NCBI GenBank assembly: GCA_022497155.1
Contig: MU385774.1
Location: 124,001-188,000 of the forward strand
DNA: 64,000 nucleotides
Source: Whalleya microplaca
Lineage: Eukaryota; Ascomycota; Sordariomycetes; Xylariales; Xylariaceae
Direction of reading: 5' to 3'
Below are positions 23,771 through 36,938 of this stretch, one piece after another. The translations under genes were made by a program, and so were the position numbers. Below the pieces are notes generated by a model that did no database searches, had not been told where the DNA came from, and saw only the letters and a program-made list of their open reading frames with translations. Each line of letters opens with the position of its first letter. The first letter of the stretch is position 1.

Positions 23771-25690
23771 ATGTCGAAGTTGTCGTTTCTAAAGTTCAGA
23801 GCTAAGGAGCAGGAGACGGAGACGCCTGTCCATACTTCTAACGAATCATCAAGTGCTGAGCATGAACCTACTCGCCCGGGAATACCTACGTGGAGACTCT
23901 TATTCTTGTATCTAGGGTATGTGTAGAGGTTAGGCGCCTTCGGAATACTGGCCTAATATGCGTATAGCCTCTCTTCTGGGCTGTTCTTGTCTTTCCTCGA
24001 CACCTCGATCGTAACGACCAGTCTCTTTTCCATGGCCCTCGAGTTCAACGATCTAGAACAAGTCAACTGGGTGGCCCTCGCTTACAACTTGACGTATCTC
24101 AGCTGTGCTGTCCTGTTGGCCCGAGTATGTGACATCGTTGGCCGTCGTAATGCCTTCGTGGTATCCTACATTATTTTCGTGGCATTTTCCATAGGATGTG
24201 GCTTCGCACAGAATCTAAACCAGCTGATAGCCTGGCGCGCGTTGCAAGGACTTGGTGGCTCAGGTCAGAGAGGTGGGCGCTCGAGGAACCGTGTTGTGGC
24301 TGACTTCCCTAGGACTATACTCGATCACGATGATTATCCTCCCAGAGATCTCGCCGCCAAAGATGCAGAAGTTTATTGCGGGTTTGATCGGCATCGTCAT
24401 CACCCTCTCTAGTGTCCTCGGACCCGTACTAGGCGGGATTTTAACACACTACACAACATGGCGCTGGGTGTTTTGGATCAAGTACGTCATGCTTTCTAGA
24501 TGTATAGAAACGTGAACGTACTGACAGAGCCTTAGTGGGCCTATTGGTGTTGTATCAATAGTTCTGTTCTATATTACTTGGCCCAAACCTCAGTACCTAC
24601 CCCATGTTGAACGAAGGTCTTGGGGAGAACTTGACTATCTCGGCTCGTTCTTACTGATTGCGGGCGCTGTATTGGTGGTATTCTCATTCCAAAATACCGA
24701 GAATCAGGCGGACCAGTGGTCGAAAGCTGCTTTCATTGCGCCACTCATCATCGGAGTAGTTTCGTTCGCAGGCTTGCTGCTATGGTCTGTCTTCATCGAG
24801 CAGCACTGGGGCGACGCAATGGCAGCGGCGGTGCCGATGCGTCTACTCCGTAACCGCGCGTACACCGCCGCCGCCATCCACACCATGTTCATCGGGTTCC
24901 CGTACATGGTCGTCGTGTACGCGTTTCCGCTTCGGCTACAAGTAGTGAACGAGAAGGATGCTCTGATCTCCGGCGTTATGTTGCTTCCAATGCTGGGTTC
25001 GAGCGCCGTGGGCTCCATCGTCTCCGGTAAGCTAAACGGGGAAAAGGACCGAACGTTCGAGACGCTGGTTGTGGCTACCGGCTTTGTGGTTCTTGGATGC
25101 GGGCTGCTATCTACCCTCTCGAGCTCGTCTGATGTGGAACCGAAAGCGCTGGGATTCCTGGTCTTCGTCGGTCTTGGCTTTGGGATGGTGGTTTCCACGA
25201 CTACCATGCTCGCTACTTTTCAGTCGTCTTCGAGAGATCACGGTCAGTGCCGATTCAATGTAAGGTTTTGAATATCTGTATTAATAAGTTGGCAGCTCCG
25301 GCACAAGGCATGATAGCTCAGCTTCGAGTTCTCGGTGGCAGTATCGGCATTGCGGCCTCTTCGGCGGTTCTAGGTGTCACCATGCAAGGACAATTTGACC
25401 CAGTACAACCTGGGCAGCCTTCTTTCCTCGAGACTCAGGGGAACGCGACAGAAGATAGAAGACTGGATGTACTCCGGCAGGCTTACTCCGACGCATTCAA
25501 CAAGGACATGCGAATATGTATGATTATAAGTGCGATCGCGATCCTGTTGACCTTTGGCACGTTCCGCAAGAAACGACCCACTATAGCAGAGCGCAGGGAA
25601 GAACAGACACAGGCAGAGGTCCCGAATAGGCAATCTGCTGGTGTTGCTCAAGTACAGCAACCTCCGCAGAGCGACCAGGAGCTTGTGTAA
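23771..25690 (+). CDS. MFS drug:H+ antiporter, DHA2 (14-TM) type
   Basis: Five exons: 23771-23916, 23968-24263, 24313-24481, 24536-25242, 25296-25690, giving 1713 nt (570 aa). It is a plasma-membrane or vacuolar major facilitator family exporter. Visible: a hydrophilic N-terminus; first helix with LSFLDTSIVTTSL (DHA2 motif D position); motif A-like LARVCDIVGRRNAF; motif B RALQGLGGSG, which is formed across intron 2; motif C GPVLGGILT; then WRWVFWINGPIG formed across intron 3. Hydrophobic segments are consistent with 14 helices, and a polar tail ends the protein. DHA2 members export toxic compounds, siderophores or fungal metabolites; the substrate cannot be inferred here and no biosynthetic cluster is adjacent. 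The ATG at 23771 was preferred over upstream in-frame codons because the region before it has no family character. Confidence 0.93.
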
Positions 25691-27135
25691 TGAGCTGCAT
25701 CTCAGCCAACGTAGAGCACGCATGGTAGGACCGTGACCCAGTTAAAACCAGTATTCGAGGTTTGGCTACTCCGTATGCGGGAGCACAGCATTTTATATAG
25801 TCTATACCCTGTGCCCTCAACATGAGCTGAATTTGTAACACCGCTGGTAGGACTGCATTTAGGCAGGCTACTTCATGACCAACAAGACCTACGGCTGTCA
25901 TCGAAAAAAGGGGTAAAGGCGCAAGGAGATATGACATAATAGAAGCATTATCTGAATGCTTGGAATTTGAAAACTCAACGTGTAGGACCATTGACAACAC
26001 CTGAAGCATTGCGATTTTACAGTGGAATCTGTCGGTCACGGTAGCATGATATTGGCTGCCTAGATGCAGAAATAGTATGAAATTGGAAGCTCGCATCTGG
26101 TTATCTCTCTTCAGGGGATGTCGCTGACTTCTGAAACGTGTCTATTGCTTAGTGATATAATGTTGCAGTATTGCTGATTGTGGATGAAGCGAACAAGGGA
26201 ATATACTACCTAAGATCCATAGATGTTAAAGACATGCCGATGCAATATGCCATTTGCACTCATTCATACGGATTATCTGCATGGGTGTGCTTATGAGTGC
26301 AGGTGACGGGAGTATATCGTAAGCGGCTACATATAACACATACAAAGCAGCTTGAGAATCAGGGGGATTATGGGGGGGAATGATATGCATATAACGGAGG
26401 CTGTCAGTCAATTAGTGTCGCTAGGTTGATAAATTAGCCCCAGTGCTCCCACCAGACGCCGATACGAAGAGGGAAGGTAACGAAGGTTGATAGAAGGTTG
26501 ACAGTCTGACAGTCTGACAGTTGAATTTGACCGCTGTCTAGCCGAAGCGGCAGGGTGACAGGCTGGCAGTCTGGCAGTTGGCTGCACATGCAAACCACTG
26601 CAAGCCGTACCTGAGCAGGACCGACATGAGGTGCTACATGTACATAGGGCTTGGCTGACAGGCCTTTCTTTTAAGCTTTGCACGCTTTGCACGCTTGGCA
26701 GAGTTACCGGCAAGTGTTAATTTGGCGACAGCCGTTAGCGCATTCAGCACCTATCCGTATCTGATGAATTCGACACCTTTTTTATTATGCGTATTTCGCC
26801 CCCTGTTGACATTGACAGACACACATCGACTTCGCCGTTCCAACGTGAGTTGACGAACCACCACCATTGACAGTCCCAATCTGCCAGTTTCACGCGATAC
26901 CTTCGTCGTTCAACCTTTGTCCATGTTGCCCTGAACTGCTGTCGGGATTGTCTCCAGTCTCTCCCCACCTGAAGGCACCCTTTCGCGAAAAGGGTCGCCC
27001 ATCATCATCATCTTCTTCCTCCTTCCCTCCCTCGCTCTCTCTCGATATCCCTTGCGCGCGCGCGTGTCTCTCCTTCGGCGGATCACCACCAACATTCGAA
27101 TGTTGCCCTCATATGCATCTTCGACCGACTCCAAG
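25691..27135. other. intergenic region and mannosyltransferase promoter
   Basis: No gene supported. Around 26490-26580 there is a short direct-repeat cluster based on GACAGTCT/GGCAGTCT. A pyrimidine-rich tract at about 27003-27050, common in strong fungal promoters, lies about 90-130 bp upstream of the mannosyltransferase ATG. Confidence 0.5.
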
Positions 27136-29047
27136 ATGATGTCCCGACATCATCACAATTCCGCTGGGGCTTCCAATGGATACCCCCGCGGGAACACCTT
27201 CGACATCTCTCCCCATAGGTAGGCAGGCTATTGTTCTCTTTCCTTTCAGCGCTTGACCCGGCTTGACCGCGAATGCGAGAATGTCTTTATCTGACTCCTG
27301 TCCGGTTGACTAGATTTCAACCCCGTGCTTCGACGCCGGCGTATCGCCGGCGAAAGAACCTCCTGGTGCGACTGGGCATAGTTGCTACCGTTGTAATATT
27401 ATTTGGCCTATTCGTCTGGCCCGGCCGGGAGTCGATTATCTCTATATTCTCATTGGGTCTCATAAGCGCAAATAGTGATGTTCTGATGGATACTGTGCGC
27501 TACTACGATCTTTCCAATGTCCAAGGGACTGCCCGTGGCTGGGAACGAGAAGAACGAATCCTCCTGTGCGTGCCTTTACGAGACGCCGAACCGCATTTGC
27601 CAATGATGTTCTCCCATCTCCACAACTTTACATATCCCCATCACCTCATCGACCTTGCATTCCTCGTGAGCGACTCGAAAGATAGAACCTTGGAACTACT
27701 GGTGGAGAAACTGGAGGAGCTACAGCACCATGAGGATCCGAAACAGCCCTATGGCGAGATCTCGATTATCGAGAAGGACTTCGGCCAGAAGGTGAATCAG
27801 GATGTTGAAAGTCGCCACGGATTCGCCGCACAGGCGAGTCGCCGGAAGCTCATGGCTCAGGCGCGGAATTGGCTGCTGAGTGCTACGCTTCGACCGTATC
27901 ATTCCTGGGTATATTGGAGAGACGTGGACGTTGAGACGGCCCCCTTTACCATCCTCGAGGACTTGATGCGCCACAACAAGGACGTTATTGTACCAAGTGA
28001 GTTGCGCCTAGCTTCCCAATGCTAGCTACTAGATTGTTAACATATTTACAGACGTTTGGCGACCCCTTCCGGATTGGCTGGGAGGCGAACAACCTTATGA
28101 TCTGAACTCATGGCAAGAGTCCGAGACAGCACTCGCACTTGCTGACACTCTTGATGAGGATGCTGTGATCGTGGAAGGATACGCCGAATATGCCACCTGG
28201 CGGCCCCACTTGGCCTACCTCCGTGACCCTTACGGTGACCCGGATATGGAAATGGAAATCGACGGTGTCGGAGGTGTGAGCATTCTAGCAAAAGCACGCG
28301 TATTCAGGTCCGGTGTTCATTTCCCAGCTTTCAGCTTCGAGAAGCACGCCGAGACTGAAGGCTTTGGCAAGGTACGTATTGTTTGTTCACTTACTTCGAG
28401 AACTAAGCTGACGTCACACATAGATGGCCAAGCGAATGCAGTTTTCTGTAGTCGGGCTTCCTCATTATACAATTTGGCACTTGTACGAGCCCAGTGTGGA
28501 TGATATCCGTCACATGGAGGTAAGTTCTTGGGATATTCTGGCCATGTGTAGGAGTCACGAGCTAATTGGAACTTCATAGGAAATGGAACAAGAGCGCCTT
28601 GCCAAAGAGGCTGAAGAGAAGGCTAAGGCAGATCGGGAGCAGAAACTAAAAGAACAATTCAGCGATACCAACAGTCAATGGGAGCAAGACAAATCTGAGA
28701 TGCAGAACCTCGCCAAGGAAGCCAAAGAAGCAAAGGACACCAAGGATACCAAGGAGGCCAAAGAGGCCCCCAAGGAAGAGCGCGCCAAGTCCCAGGAAGA
28801 GACCTCTAAGTCCAAGGAAGAGACTTCCAAGTCTAAGGATAAGGTCCAAGAAGAAGTCTCTAAACTCAAGGAAGAAGTCTCCAAGGTCAAGGAAGAGGTC
28901 GCCAAGGCTAAAGAAGAGGCTAAAGAAGAGTCAAAACCGGAAAGCAATAAGGAGTCAAACCAAGGCTCGAAGAAAGAGGCTGCGGCAGGGCCTGAGAAGG
29001 ACACGAATAAACCTCGAAAGGATGATCAAGTCACGCCCGAGTCCTAG
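27136..29047 (+). CDS. ANP1: Golgi alpha-1,6-mannosyltransferase, Anp1/Mnn9/Van1 family, with charged tail
   Basis: Five exons: 27136-27218, 27314-27996, 28052-28371, 28424-28519, 28580-29047, giving 1650 nt (549 aa). The Anp1 family (GT62) forms the mannan polymerase complexes that extend the N-glycan outer chain in the cis-Golgi. Visible: a short cytosolic N-terminus; a single signal-anchor helix at about residues 43-62 (VRLGIVATVVILFGLFVW); a luminal catalytic domain with LLCVPLRDAEPHLP and the metal-binding D231-V-D233 in YWRDVDVE; GVGGVSILAKA; and GLPHYTIWHLYEP near the domain end. About 150 residues of Lys/Glu-rich repeats follow (units such as SKEET and VKEEV). ANP1 fits better than MNN9 because of this charged tail; that assignment is by resemblance. 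The ATG at 27273 is intronic; the 27136 start places a basic pre-anchor segment correctly. Confidence 0.9.
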
Positions 29048-30075
29048 ATGAGCCCAAACCTTCCTTTCCGTGTTGTAGGTCAGCGTCGGAGTTTACAACT
29101 ACTCTCTAGGTAGTGGCCATCGGCTCAGGTTGGTATGTTTCTACGAATAGGGATGAGTGTATTTGTGGCTGGGGGGCTTCTTTCTTAAGCCACAGCCGGT
29201 CTTTCTGTTTTTGCATTACGAACACGGGGAAGACAAAAAAGAGATAATCAGAGCGAGGTCTGTCTGCTTGTACAATAAGAGGGACCACTGGAAGGGATCA
29301 TGGACCTGGCGTTCTGGCGATGATTATTGTTGTTGCTGATGCACGATTATGAGAAAGAAAGCATGGGAAGATTCTTGTTTGAGCGCGGCAACGGAAATTG
29401 TGCGTTTCAATTGTATAGATTGGCCTAGGACCACATCATTGGTAGACACTGTTATTCCGAGTATGTCTTGACGGCATTACTGTTCTCGCCCTTACAATAC
29501 AATGCAGGAAATGTAATTTCATCCAAGCTACATGCAGTCTTATTATACGAATTAATATGTATCTATATATATGGTTACTAAGTATTTACACATATAGGGG
29601 GTGCTGGATATGTACATATCTTGCATTATGTCAGTAATAGCTAATAAGTTAGCGCTTGCCTCCACGCTGTCACTATCGGATAAACACCGAGAACCGACTT
29701 AAACCAGCTGCTGACACTCCCGCGGCACGTGTCAGATTTCTAAGCTCTAGAACTTAATTCATTGAATGCGATAGAGCTCCATGTCCATGTACCTTCAGCA
29801 CTCCCGACATAAAATACATGCATACATAGCTGTACACCAACGTGTCTAGATTTGGGTATCATCGACCTTATCCCGAGAAACCATGAGCGGGTACCTGGAC
29901 CTTTAAAGCCAGACCCCCATCACCTGCCAGACGGACGACACACTGGACTGAATATTATCTATTCCCAGCAGTACTGGAATACCAAACTCGACCTCGAACC
30001 ACCCAGCTTCTCCCGAGCGCCCGACCACGAAATCCCTGTTTCCCCTGGAGTCTGGGAGTCGCCACGTAGGCGAGG
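29048..30075. other. intergenic region
   Basis: No gene supported. It holds the 3' end of the mannosyltransferase transcript and the promoter of the Arf-GEF gene. AT-rich in 29500-29640. Confidence 0.5.
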
Positions 30076-33000
30076 ATGAGTCGAGATGTGCAGAGTAATG
30101 AGATCATGGAGCCACAGCTTGCGACCGAGTCGTCAACCCAGCAGCCGCAAAGCACACACGGGAACGGCCAGCAGCAGCAGAAAACCCTGAACACGCAGTA
30201 TCGCAGCCGGCCGGTGACCGTCGCCGTGGACCCCGTGTCCCTGGTCATATCGGAATGCATCTCCGTCACGTCGGCCATGCGCAAGCACGCGCGGTGGGCC
30301 GGCTCCTCGGTGTCGTCTATACTGGGCGGGAACCCGAACCCCGTGCAGCTCGGCCCGCCCAGCCCGCTCCTACGCCCGGGCAGCAAGGGCACTGCGCCCA
30401 GCCCCGGCGCCGACGGCCTGCAGGACTTCGGCATCGCGAACCGCTGGGGCTTGCGCGGGAAGAGGGGGAAGAGCATGCAGGACAATCCCCTGATGGCGGG
30501 CTTCGGGCGCCTTCGCCACGAGCTGTCGAGCTGCAAGAGTGAGTCCAGCGTCTGGATCAGATTCATGAGAAGGGCGAATGCTAATGAGGCGCACAGATAT
30601 CCTCGAGTTCGACGCGCCGGCGCTTCTGAACCCCTTCCTGCAGGTCATCCAGGCCTCCTCGACCTCGGCGCCGATCACCATCCTCGCCCTGAAGGCGATT
30701 CGCAAGTTCCTCTCCTACGGCTTCATCAGCCCCGCCTCTCCGCGGTTTCCGCTCGCGATGCAGTCGTTGTCGACGGCCATCACCCATTGTCGGTTCGAGG
30801 CTAGCGACTCTGCCCAGGACGAGGTGGTTCTGCTCATGATTCTGCACCTGATGGAGGACATGCTCTCCGGACCCGGGGGCGCGCTGCTGAGCGACGAGAG
30901 TGTTTGTGAAATGATGGAGACCGGCCTGACGATGTGCTGCCAGTCGCGATTATCTGAGCTGCTCAGGAGAACGGCCGAGGCGGCTATGGTGCGCATGTGC
31001 CAGATCATCTTCGAGCATCTGAAACACCTGGAAGTCGAGGCCGGCGATGATTTAGAGGCCCTGGATAACCAGCCAAATGGAGATATGGAGGCCGTGAGGA
31101 TGGACCCGTCCGCCAATGGTAATAATGTAATCGCATCCTCCGACGCCCCTGCGAGCGAGCCCCGGGAATCGTCGGGGTCGGAAAACACGAGCAACGATGT
31201 GGAGGCCGCAACCCCTGCACCTGGGCCCTCGGAGAGTCCAGAGCCTGCTGCTGATATCAGACCCTACTCGCTACCGTCTATGAAGGAGCTATTTAGAGTC
31301 CTCGTAGACCTTCTAGACCCCCATGACAAGCAGCAAGGGGACACAATGAGAGTGATGGCGCTGCGTATCATCCACGTCGCGCTAGAGGTCGCCGGGCCTT
31401 CTATTGCGAGGCACCCGGCGCTGGCGGTAGTGGCCGAGGATCGACTGTGTCGACATCTCTTCCAGCTCGTCCGATCCGACAACATGGCCATTCTACAAGA
31501 ATCGCTCATTGTTGCTGGAACACTATTGGAGACCTGCCGGGGAGTGTTGAAGCTCCAACAGGAGCTTTTCCTATCTTACCTTGTCGCATGCTTGCATCCG
31601 CTCGTCGAGATACCACGTGAGCCGAACATCGACCCTTCGCTTTACGACGGCATCCCGCAGAGGCCAACTGGTGTCAAGCCGCCGCCCTCGCAACCGGGTA
31701 GTGGTCGATCGACCCCGATCCCGGTGAAGGACCGGCAGAAGTTGGGCATGGAGGGCGGTACGCGTAAACCAGAGGCTCGCCAGGCAATGGTGGAAAGCGT
31801 AGGCGCTCTCGTCCGAATGCCTACCTTTCTGGTGGAGCTCTTCGTCAACTACGACTGTAATGCCAATCGCGTCAACTTATGCGAAGACATGATTGGCCTT
31901 TTGTCAAGAAATGCCCTTCCTGACTCCGCAACCTGGAGCACAACGAGTGTGCCGCCCCTGTGCCTCGATGCTCTGCTTGGCTATATCCAGTTTATTGCGG
32001 ATCGCTTAGACGATGAGCCATTCTCTGAGGGTCTACCAGATGGTGCGAAGCTCAGAGAAGAGAGACAGAGAAAGAACATGATCGTCAAGGGTGCGACCAA
32101 ATTTAATGAGAAGCCCAAAGAAGGACTAGGGTACCTAAGGGAACAAGGAATTATTACCGGAGAGCCCTCGTCAGCTGCCAAGTTCCTGAGGAGTACCTCT
32201 CGCGTTTCCAAAGCGGTCCTGGGAGACTTCCTGGCGAAGAGGGGAAATGACGAGTACCTAGAGTCGTTCCTAGACTTATTCAACTTTTCCGGCAAGCGCG
32301 TCGATGAGGCGGTTCGGCTGCTCCTCGAAAGCTTCCGTCTCCCTGGCGAGTCGCCGCTTATCGAGCGCATTGTGACCGCCTTCGCGAAGAAGTATTTCGC
32401 AAGCTCGGGCTCGGAAGACGTCGCCAGCGAGGATGCCGTGTTCATCCTTACCTACGCGATCATCATGCTCAATGTCGACCAGCACAGTCCCAAGCTTCGA
32501 GGATCGAAGCGCATGGAGTTGGCCGATTTTGCGCGCAACTTACGGGGTGTGAATGGCGGCAAGGATTTCCCCCCTGAGTTCGTCGAGGCTACTTTCGAGG
32601 CTATCAAAACTGATGAGATCATCCTTCCGGATGAACATGATAACAAGCACGCTTTCGACTATGCATGGCGGGAACTGCTGCTTAAGTCTGAATCCGCGGG
32701 TCCCTTGGTGCTTTGCGATACGAACATCTACGACGCTGACATGTTCGCCACGACCTGGAAACCGATCGTCTCGACATTGTCGTACGTCTTTATGTCGGCG
32801 ACGGACGACGCCGTGTTCTCCCGCGTAGTGACGGGATTCGACCAATGCGCGCAGATAGCGTCCAAGTACGGCATCGCCGACGCGCTAGACCGCATCATAC
32901 AGAACCTCAGCTACATGACCACGCTGGACACGGACGACCTGTCCAACACGGCGCTGAACACGGAGGTTAAGGTCTCGGACGACGGCGACAGCGTCATGGT

Positions 33001-35293
33001 CAGCGAGCTCGCCGTTAAGCTCGGCAGAGACTTCAAGGCCCAGCTCGCCACCCTCGTCCTGTTCCGCGTCGTGAAGGGGAGCGAGCACGTCATCCGCGAC
33101 GGCTGGCAACACGTGAGTTCACATATATATAGAGCGTATAAAAAACTTAGCAGCCGTATCGTACTAACAAGGTCTAGATCATCCGCATCTGGTTGAAGCT
33201 ATTCGTCAACTCCCTCATTCCTTCTTTCTTTAGTGGTGATCGCGAGAACCTGAAGCTGCCTAAGATACCTCTCCATACCCCGTCGCAGGTTATTGATCGC
33301 GCGGCGAAGACTACGGATGCTGGCTTGTTCTCGGCGTTGTCCTCGTATATCTCGAGTTATGCGGCCGATGATCCGCCAGAACCGTCGGCTGAGGAAGTCG
33401 AGAGTTCGTTAAGTACTGGTGATTGCATTAAGGCTTGTGACTTACCAAGTGTATTCGAAAACATCTCGTAAGTCGTTCTAAGGCAATCTAATCTTCATGT
33501 TGCTCATTATTTTCAGACGCCTTCCTACCGACTCTCTTCCGTCCCTTGTTGAGAATTTATTGAACGAGCTGCCTGATGATGAAAGCCCGGCTGTGCCTGT
33601 CATTACCGTGAAGCCAGAGAGTATGCCCTCCTCGCCCTCCAGCGGTTCGAAACCCGCATCCAAGAAACCAAGCTATGACCCCGCGGTGGTGTATATCCTA
33701 GAGTTCTGCACCGTACTTGCTTTACGAGATGAGGAGTCCGTTGAACTACTTGGAAAACCAGTCTCAGACGCCCTTCAGATGATTCTGCGCGATTCTGCCC
33801 GATATCATTCCATCCTTGTGTCCCGGGCAGCTTTCTACCAGTTCCACGTGATGAAAGCTAGCTATGTAAGTCGTCCCAACTGCCCTCACAGTACCAGGAG
33901 TTTTGTATTGACCCCGTTCAGGATCATGACTTTGTACGGGCGCCAGTACTATTGCATACGATAGCTACCTTCCCGAAGGAGACGCTCGCGAAGACCTCGC
34001 AGCTCGTCTTACAAGGGTTGAAGCTCTGCATCGACCAGCCTGGACCCCTGCGGAGCGAGATCATGACCTCGCCCGACTTCTGGCTCATCCTGCGGACGCT
34101 GGCCGGCAGTCCTCACGCCTCTCCGATTGTCTTCGATATTCTGGAGGGGGGCGTGACGGGCACGCCCTCGGCGATCATTGCGGATAACTACGAGGCCGCT
34201 ATTGCGTTGTTGAATGAGTATGCTACGGCTGCGAAAGTCGGTGCGCTTGTCGAGCAGAAGGGCGAGAAGAGACAGCGGAATGCTAGACCGCCGAAGAAGG
34301 AGGCCCCTAGGTGCGTTTTCCTAGATGTAGATGGAGTTGGGTTTTGACTAATCAGGTGCAGTGATAATGCCGTGGTCTCGCGGGGTGTCAAAGCTATCAA
34401 TCTCATCTCTAGCATGACAGCTCGCATACCCCATTTAATGAAACAGTCACATCTGGAGAGCAGCGAGGGTGAGTTTCTGCTATTTCTGTATTTTCTATAT
34501 GTTAATAGTACTAACGTGTCTCCAGCATGGTCAGCGTACTGGCTACCCATCTTCCAAGCCCTCACATCCCAATGCACCAACCCGTGCCGCGAAGTACGAA
34601 GCTTAGCCTTCTCCTCGCTGCAACGGTCACTCCTATCCCCCGAGTTAACCTGCAGCGACCACAAGGAATGGACTGCCATCTTCGGCGAAGTCCTCTTCCC
34701 GCTCATCCTCAGGCTGCTGAAGCCCGAGGTCTACTCCTCGGATCGGGACGGCATGAGCGAGACTAGGGTACAGGCGGCTTCGCTTCTCTGCAAGACGTTT
34801 TTGCAGTACCTCGTGCTGCTTTCGAAGTGGGATGGCATGCTGGACCTCTGGCTGAAGATCATCGATATCATGGATAGACTTATGAACAGCGGGCAGGGCG
34901 ATAGCTTAGTAAGTTTCTAACTATTCCCAAGTACTTACTTCCCATTTACTAACGCCTTCCGTCTTCCAGGAAGAGGCCGTGCCCGAGAACCTGAAGAACG
35001 TCCTGTTGTTCATGTCGAGCAGCGGATACCTCGTCCCTCCCAGCAAGGACCCGTCGCAGGAGGGCCTGTGGGCGGAGACGTGGAAGCGCATAGATCGGTT
35101 CCTGCCCGACCTGCGCAACGAACTAGCGTTGGAGGAGGAAGAGCCGGTGGTGTCGGAGAAGACCTCAGAGCTTCCGAAGGAGACGCAGGCGGAGCCTGAG
35201 CCTGCGTCGGAACCAAGTGAGAAGGAAGGAGAAAAGGAGACGACGGGAGGAGAAAAGGGCCAGGAGCAGCAGGAGCAGGCTGTGGAGGCCTGA
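30076..35293 (+). CDS. Sec7-domain Arf guanine-nucleotide exchange factor, GBF1/Gea1-2 type
   Basis: Eight exons: 30076-30538, 30597-33112, 33178-33467, 33517-33865, 33922-34310, 34362-34468, 34526-34908, 34970-35293, giving 4821 nt (1606 aa). Large Arf-GEFs of this class activate Arf1 at the ER-Golgi interface and cis-Golgi, starting COPI coat assembly. Visible: an N-terminal DCB/HUS-type helical region (LNPFLQVIQASSTSAPIT; LVELFVNYDCN); a Sec7 domain from about residue 655 to 845 with RGNDEYLESFLDLFNF and the catalytic glutamic finger Glu739 within FRLPGE; LTYAIIMLNVDQHSP; then HDS-type helical domains including IIRIWLKLFVNSLIPSFF. The C-terminus is acidic and Glu/Gln/Pro-rich. Every junction keeps phase. 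The final intron donors and acceptors are canonical. The GBF1/Gea subgroup is preferred over BIG/Sec7 from overall length and the N-terminal blocks. Confidence 0.95.
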
Positions 35294-35942
35294 GTTAAGA
35301 AAGCAAGCAAGCAAGCATATCGATACCTATCATCAAGCAAAGCAGAAAGGAGTGTTGTTGTTGTGGTTTCGGGCATTTGTCAGTCACGATTGAACGGGAT
35401 GTATAGATGGTTCTGCGGCGTACGTATGGTATGTACTTACGCCGCGTCGCATAGATGGGGAATTCGGGAGAGAGGAACGGAGAGCTGCTGTTCCTGTGGG
35501 TGGAATCCGAGACATGCCCTCGTTGTATAGTAGGTAGAAGCATGGAACATGGTTTGCCTCCGGGGGAAAACACCCTGGGAGGTGAGGTGGAGTGAATACA
35601 TATATGTACCTTCGTGTCTAAACACGTACACCCGTGATTATTATACAGAGAATTGATGCCTAGCAGATCATGGCATTGTGAAATCTAGCTAGAAATATAA
35701 GTTGTCGTAGGCTTATGCATAATATGCATAAAGTCTGGAGTTGCAGCAGTATGAACGCATCCACTTTATTTCCATAAGCACAGGCCACTAGTCGCAAAGG
35801 TATCATTACCTAATTTGTTAGAGGCATTCTTTCAATTCAACCTTCTTTCGACGCGTTCAACTTCAAGCAAGATATCTGCTTTTTCACCAAAACCAAAGTA
35901 CATATCTAGATCTGTGCTACGAGCCAAGAAGATCTAGCAAAG
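35294..35942. other. intergenic region
   Basis: No gene supported. It contains the 3' end of the Arf-GEF gene and, from about 35800, the short promoter of the snRNP gene. Confidence 0.5.
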
Positions 35943-36938
35943 ATGGCTTCAGGCCCACCCGTCGCTACGTATGTGTCATTGCACTCCGACACATACGCAA
36001 TCCCGGCGTTGTCGTAGTGTCGCTAATCCATCCGTCCATCTATCTATCTTACCCATATACGGGCATACGTGAGCTAAATGTAACTAACCTGAGATTCTTC
36101 GCGATGGAAACAGTGTCTACGTGCGCAACCTCGAGGAGCGCGTCAAGCCCGAGCCGCTGAAGGAGGCGCTGCGGGCCATCTTCTCCGAGTACGGCAACGT
36201 GATCGACATCGTGGCCAAGACGAACCTCAAGGCCAAGGGCCAGGCCTTCGTCGTCTTCGACCGCCCCGAGTCCGCCCTGCAGGCCGTCGAGGAGGTCCAG
36301 GGCTTCGAGCTCTTCGACAAGCCCATCCAGGTCGCCCTGGCGCGCACGCGCAGTGACGCCACCGTCTTGAAGACGGGGAATAAGGAGGAGTTCGAGCTGC
36401 ATCAGCGCAGGAGACTCGCGGAGAAAGGTTCGCATTATCCACCCCGCTCACCCACCCCTTCGTAGCGAGGCATATTCTTGTTACTCGGTTCTTTTTCTTG
36501 GGCATAAAGCTAACCTGCGATCTCGCACGCACAGACAAGAAGAAAGCGGCCGAAGCAGCCGAGGAGCAGAAGCGGCTCAAGCGCCCCGGCGCGGCGGCGG
36601 GAGCGGAGGGCAACCGGCCGGCCAAGGCGGCGCGCGGCGGCACGGGCCTGAAGGCGACGGGTCCCGCGGCGAACGCGGTAGTGCCGGACGAGTACCTGCC
36701 GCCGAACAAGACGCTGTTCGTGCAGAACGTGCCGGACGACTACGACATCGACGCGCTGACGGGCATCTTCGGGCGCTTCGAGGGCTTCCGCGAGGTCCGC
36801 CTCGTGCCCGGCCGCAAGGGCATCGCCTTCGTCGAGTACGAGGCCGAGGCCGGCGCCATCACCGCCAAGGAGAACACCGCCGGCATGGCCCTCGGCGACG
36901 GCAACAAGTTCATCAAGGTCACGTACCAGAGGCAGTAG
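35943..36938 (+). CDS. U1A/U2B''-type snRNP protein with two RRM domains
   Basis: Three exons: 35943-35968, 36114-36427, 36535-36938, giving 744 nt (247 aa). Proteins of the SNF/U1A/U2B'' group bind a stem-loop of U1 or U2 snRNA in the spliceosome. Visible: RRM1 from about residue 10 with RNP2 VYVRNL and RNP1 GQAFVVFD; a helix-forming basic linker (DKKKAAEAAEEQKRLKRP); an Ala/Gly-rich stretch; and RRM2 from about residue 174 with RNP2 LFVQNV and RNP1 GIAFVEYE, ending in KFIKVTYQRQ. The first exon is only 26 nt and the first intron (145 nt) is long for this window. Codon third positions are strongly G/C, unlike flanking DNA, which fits high expression. I cannot separate U1A from U2B''; fungi usually keep one of this type with U2. 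Confidence 0.93.

Noticed and set aside
25581..26096. 171-codon ORF antisense to the MFS 3' end
   Set aside because: Overlaps a well-supported exon in antisense and shows no motif.
27273..27313. ATG at 27273 as mannosyltransferase start
   Set aside because: It lies in the first intron; the 27136 start with a GTAGGC donor and TAG acceptor gives the proper basic N-terminus in phase.
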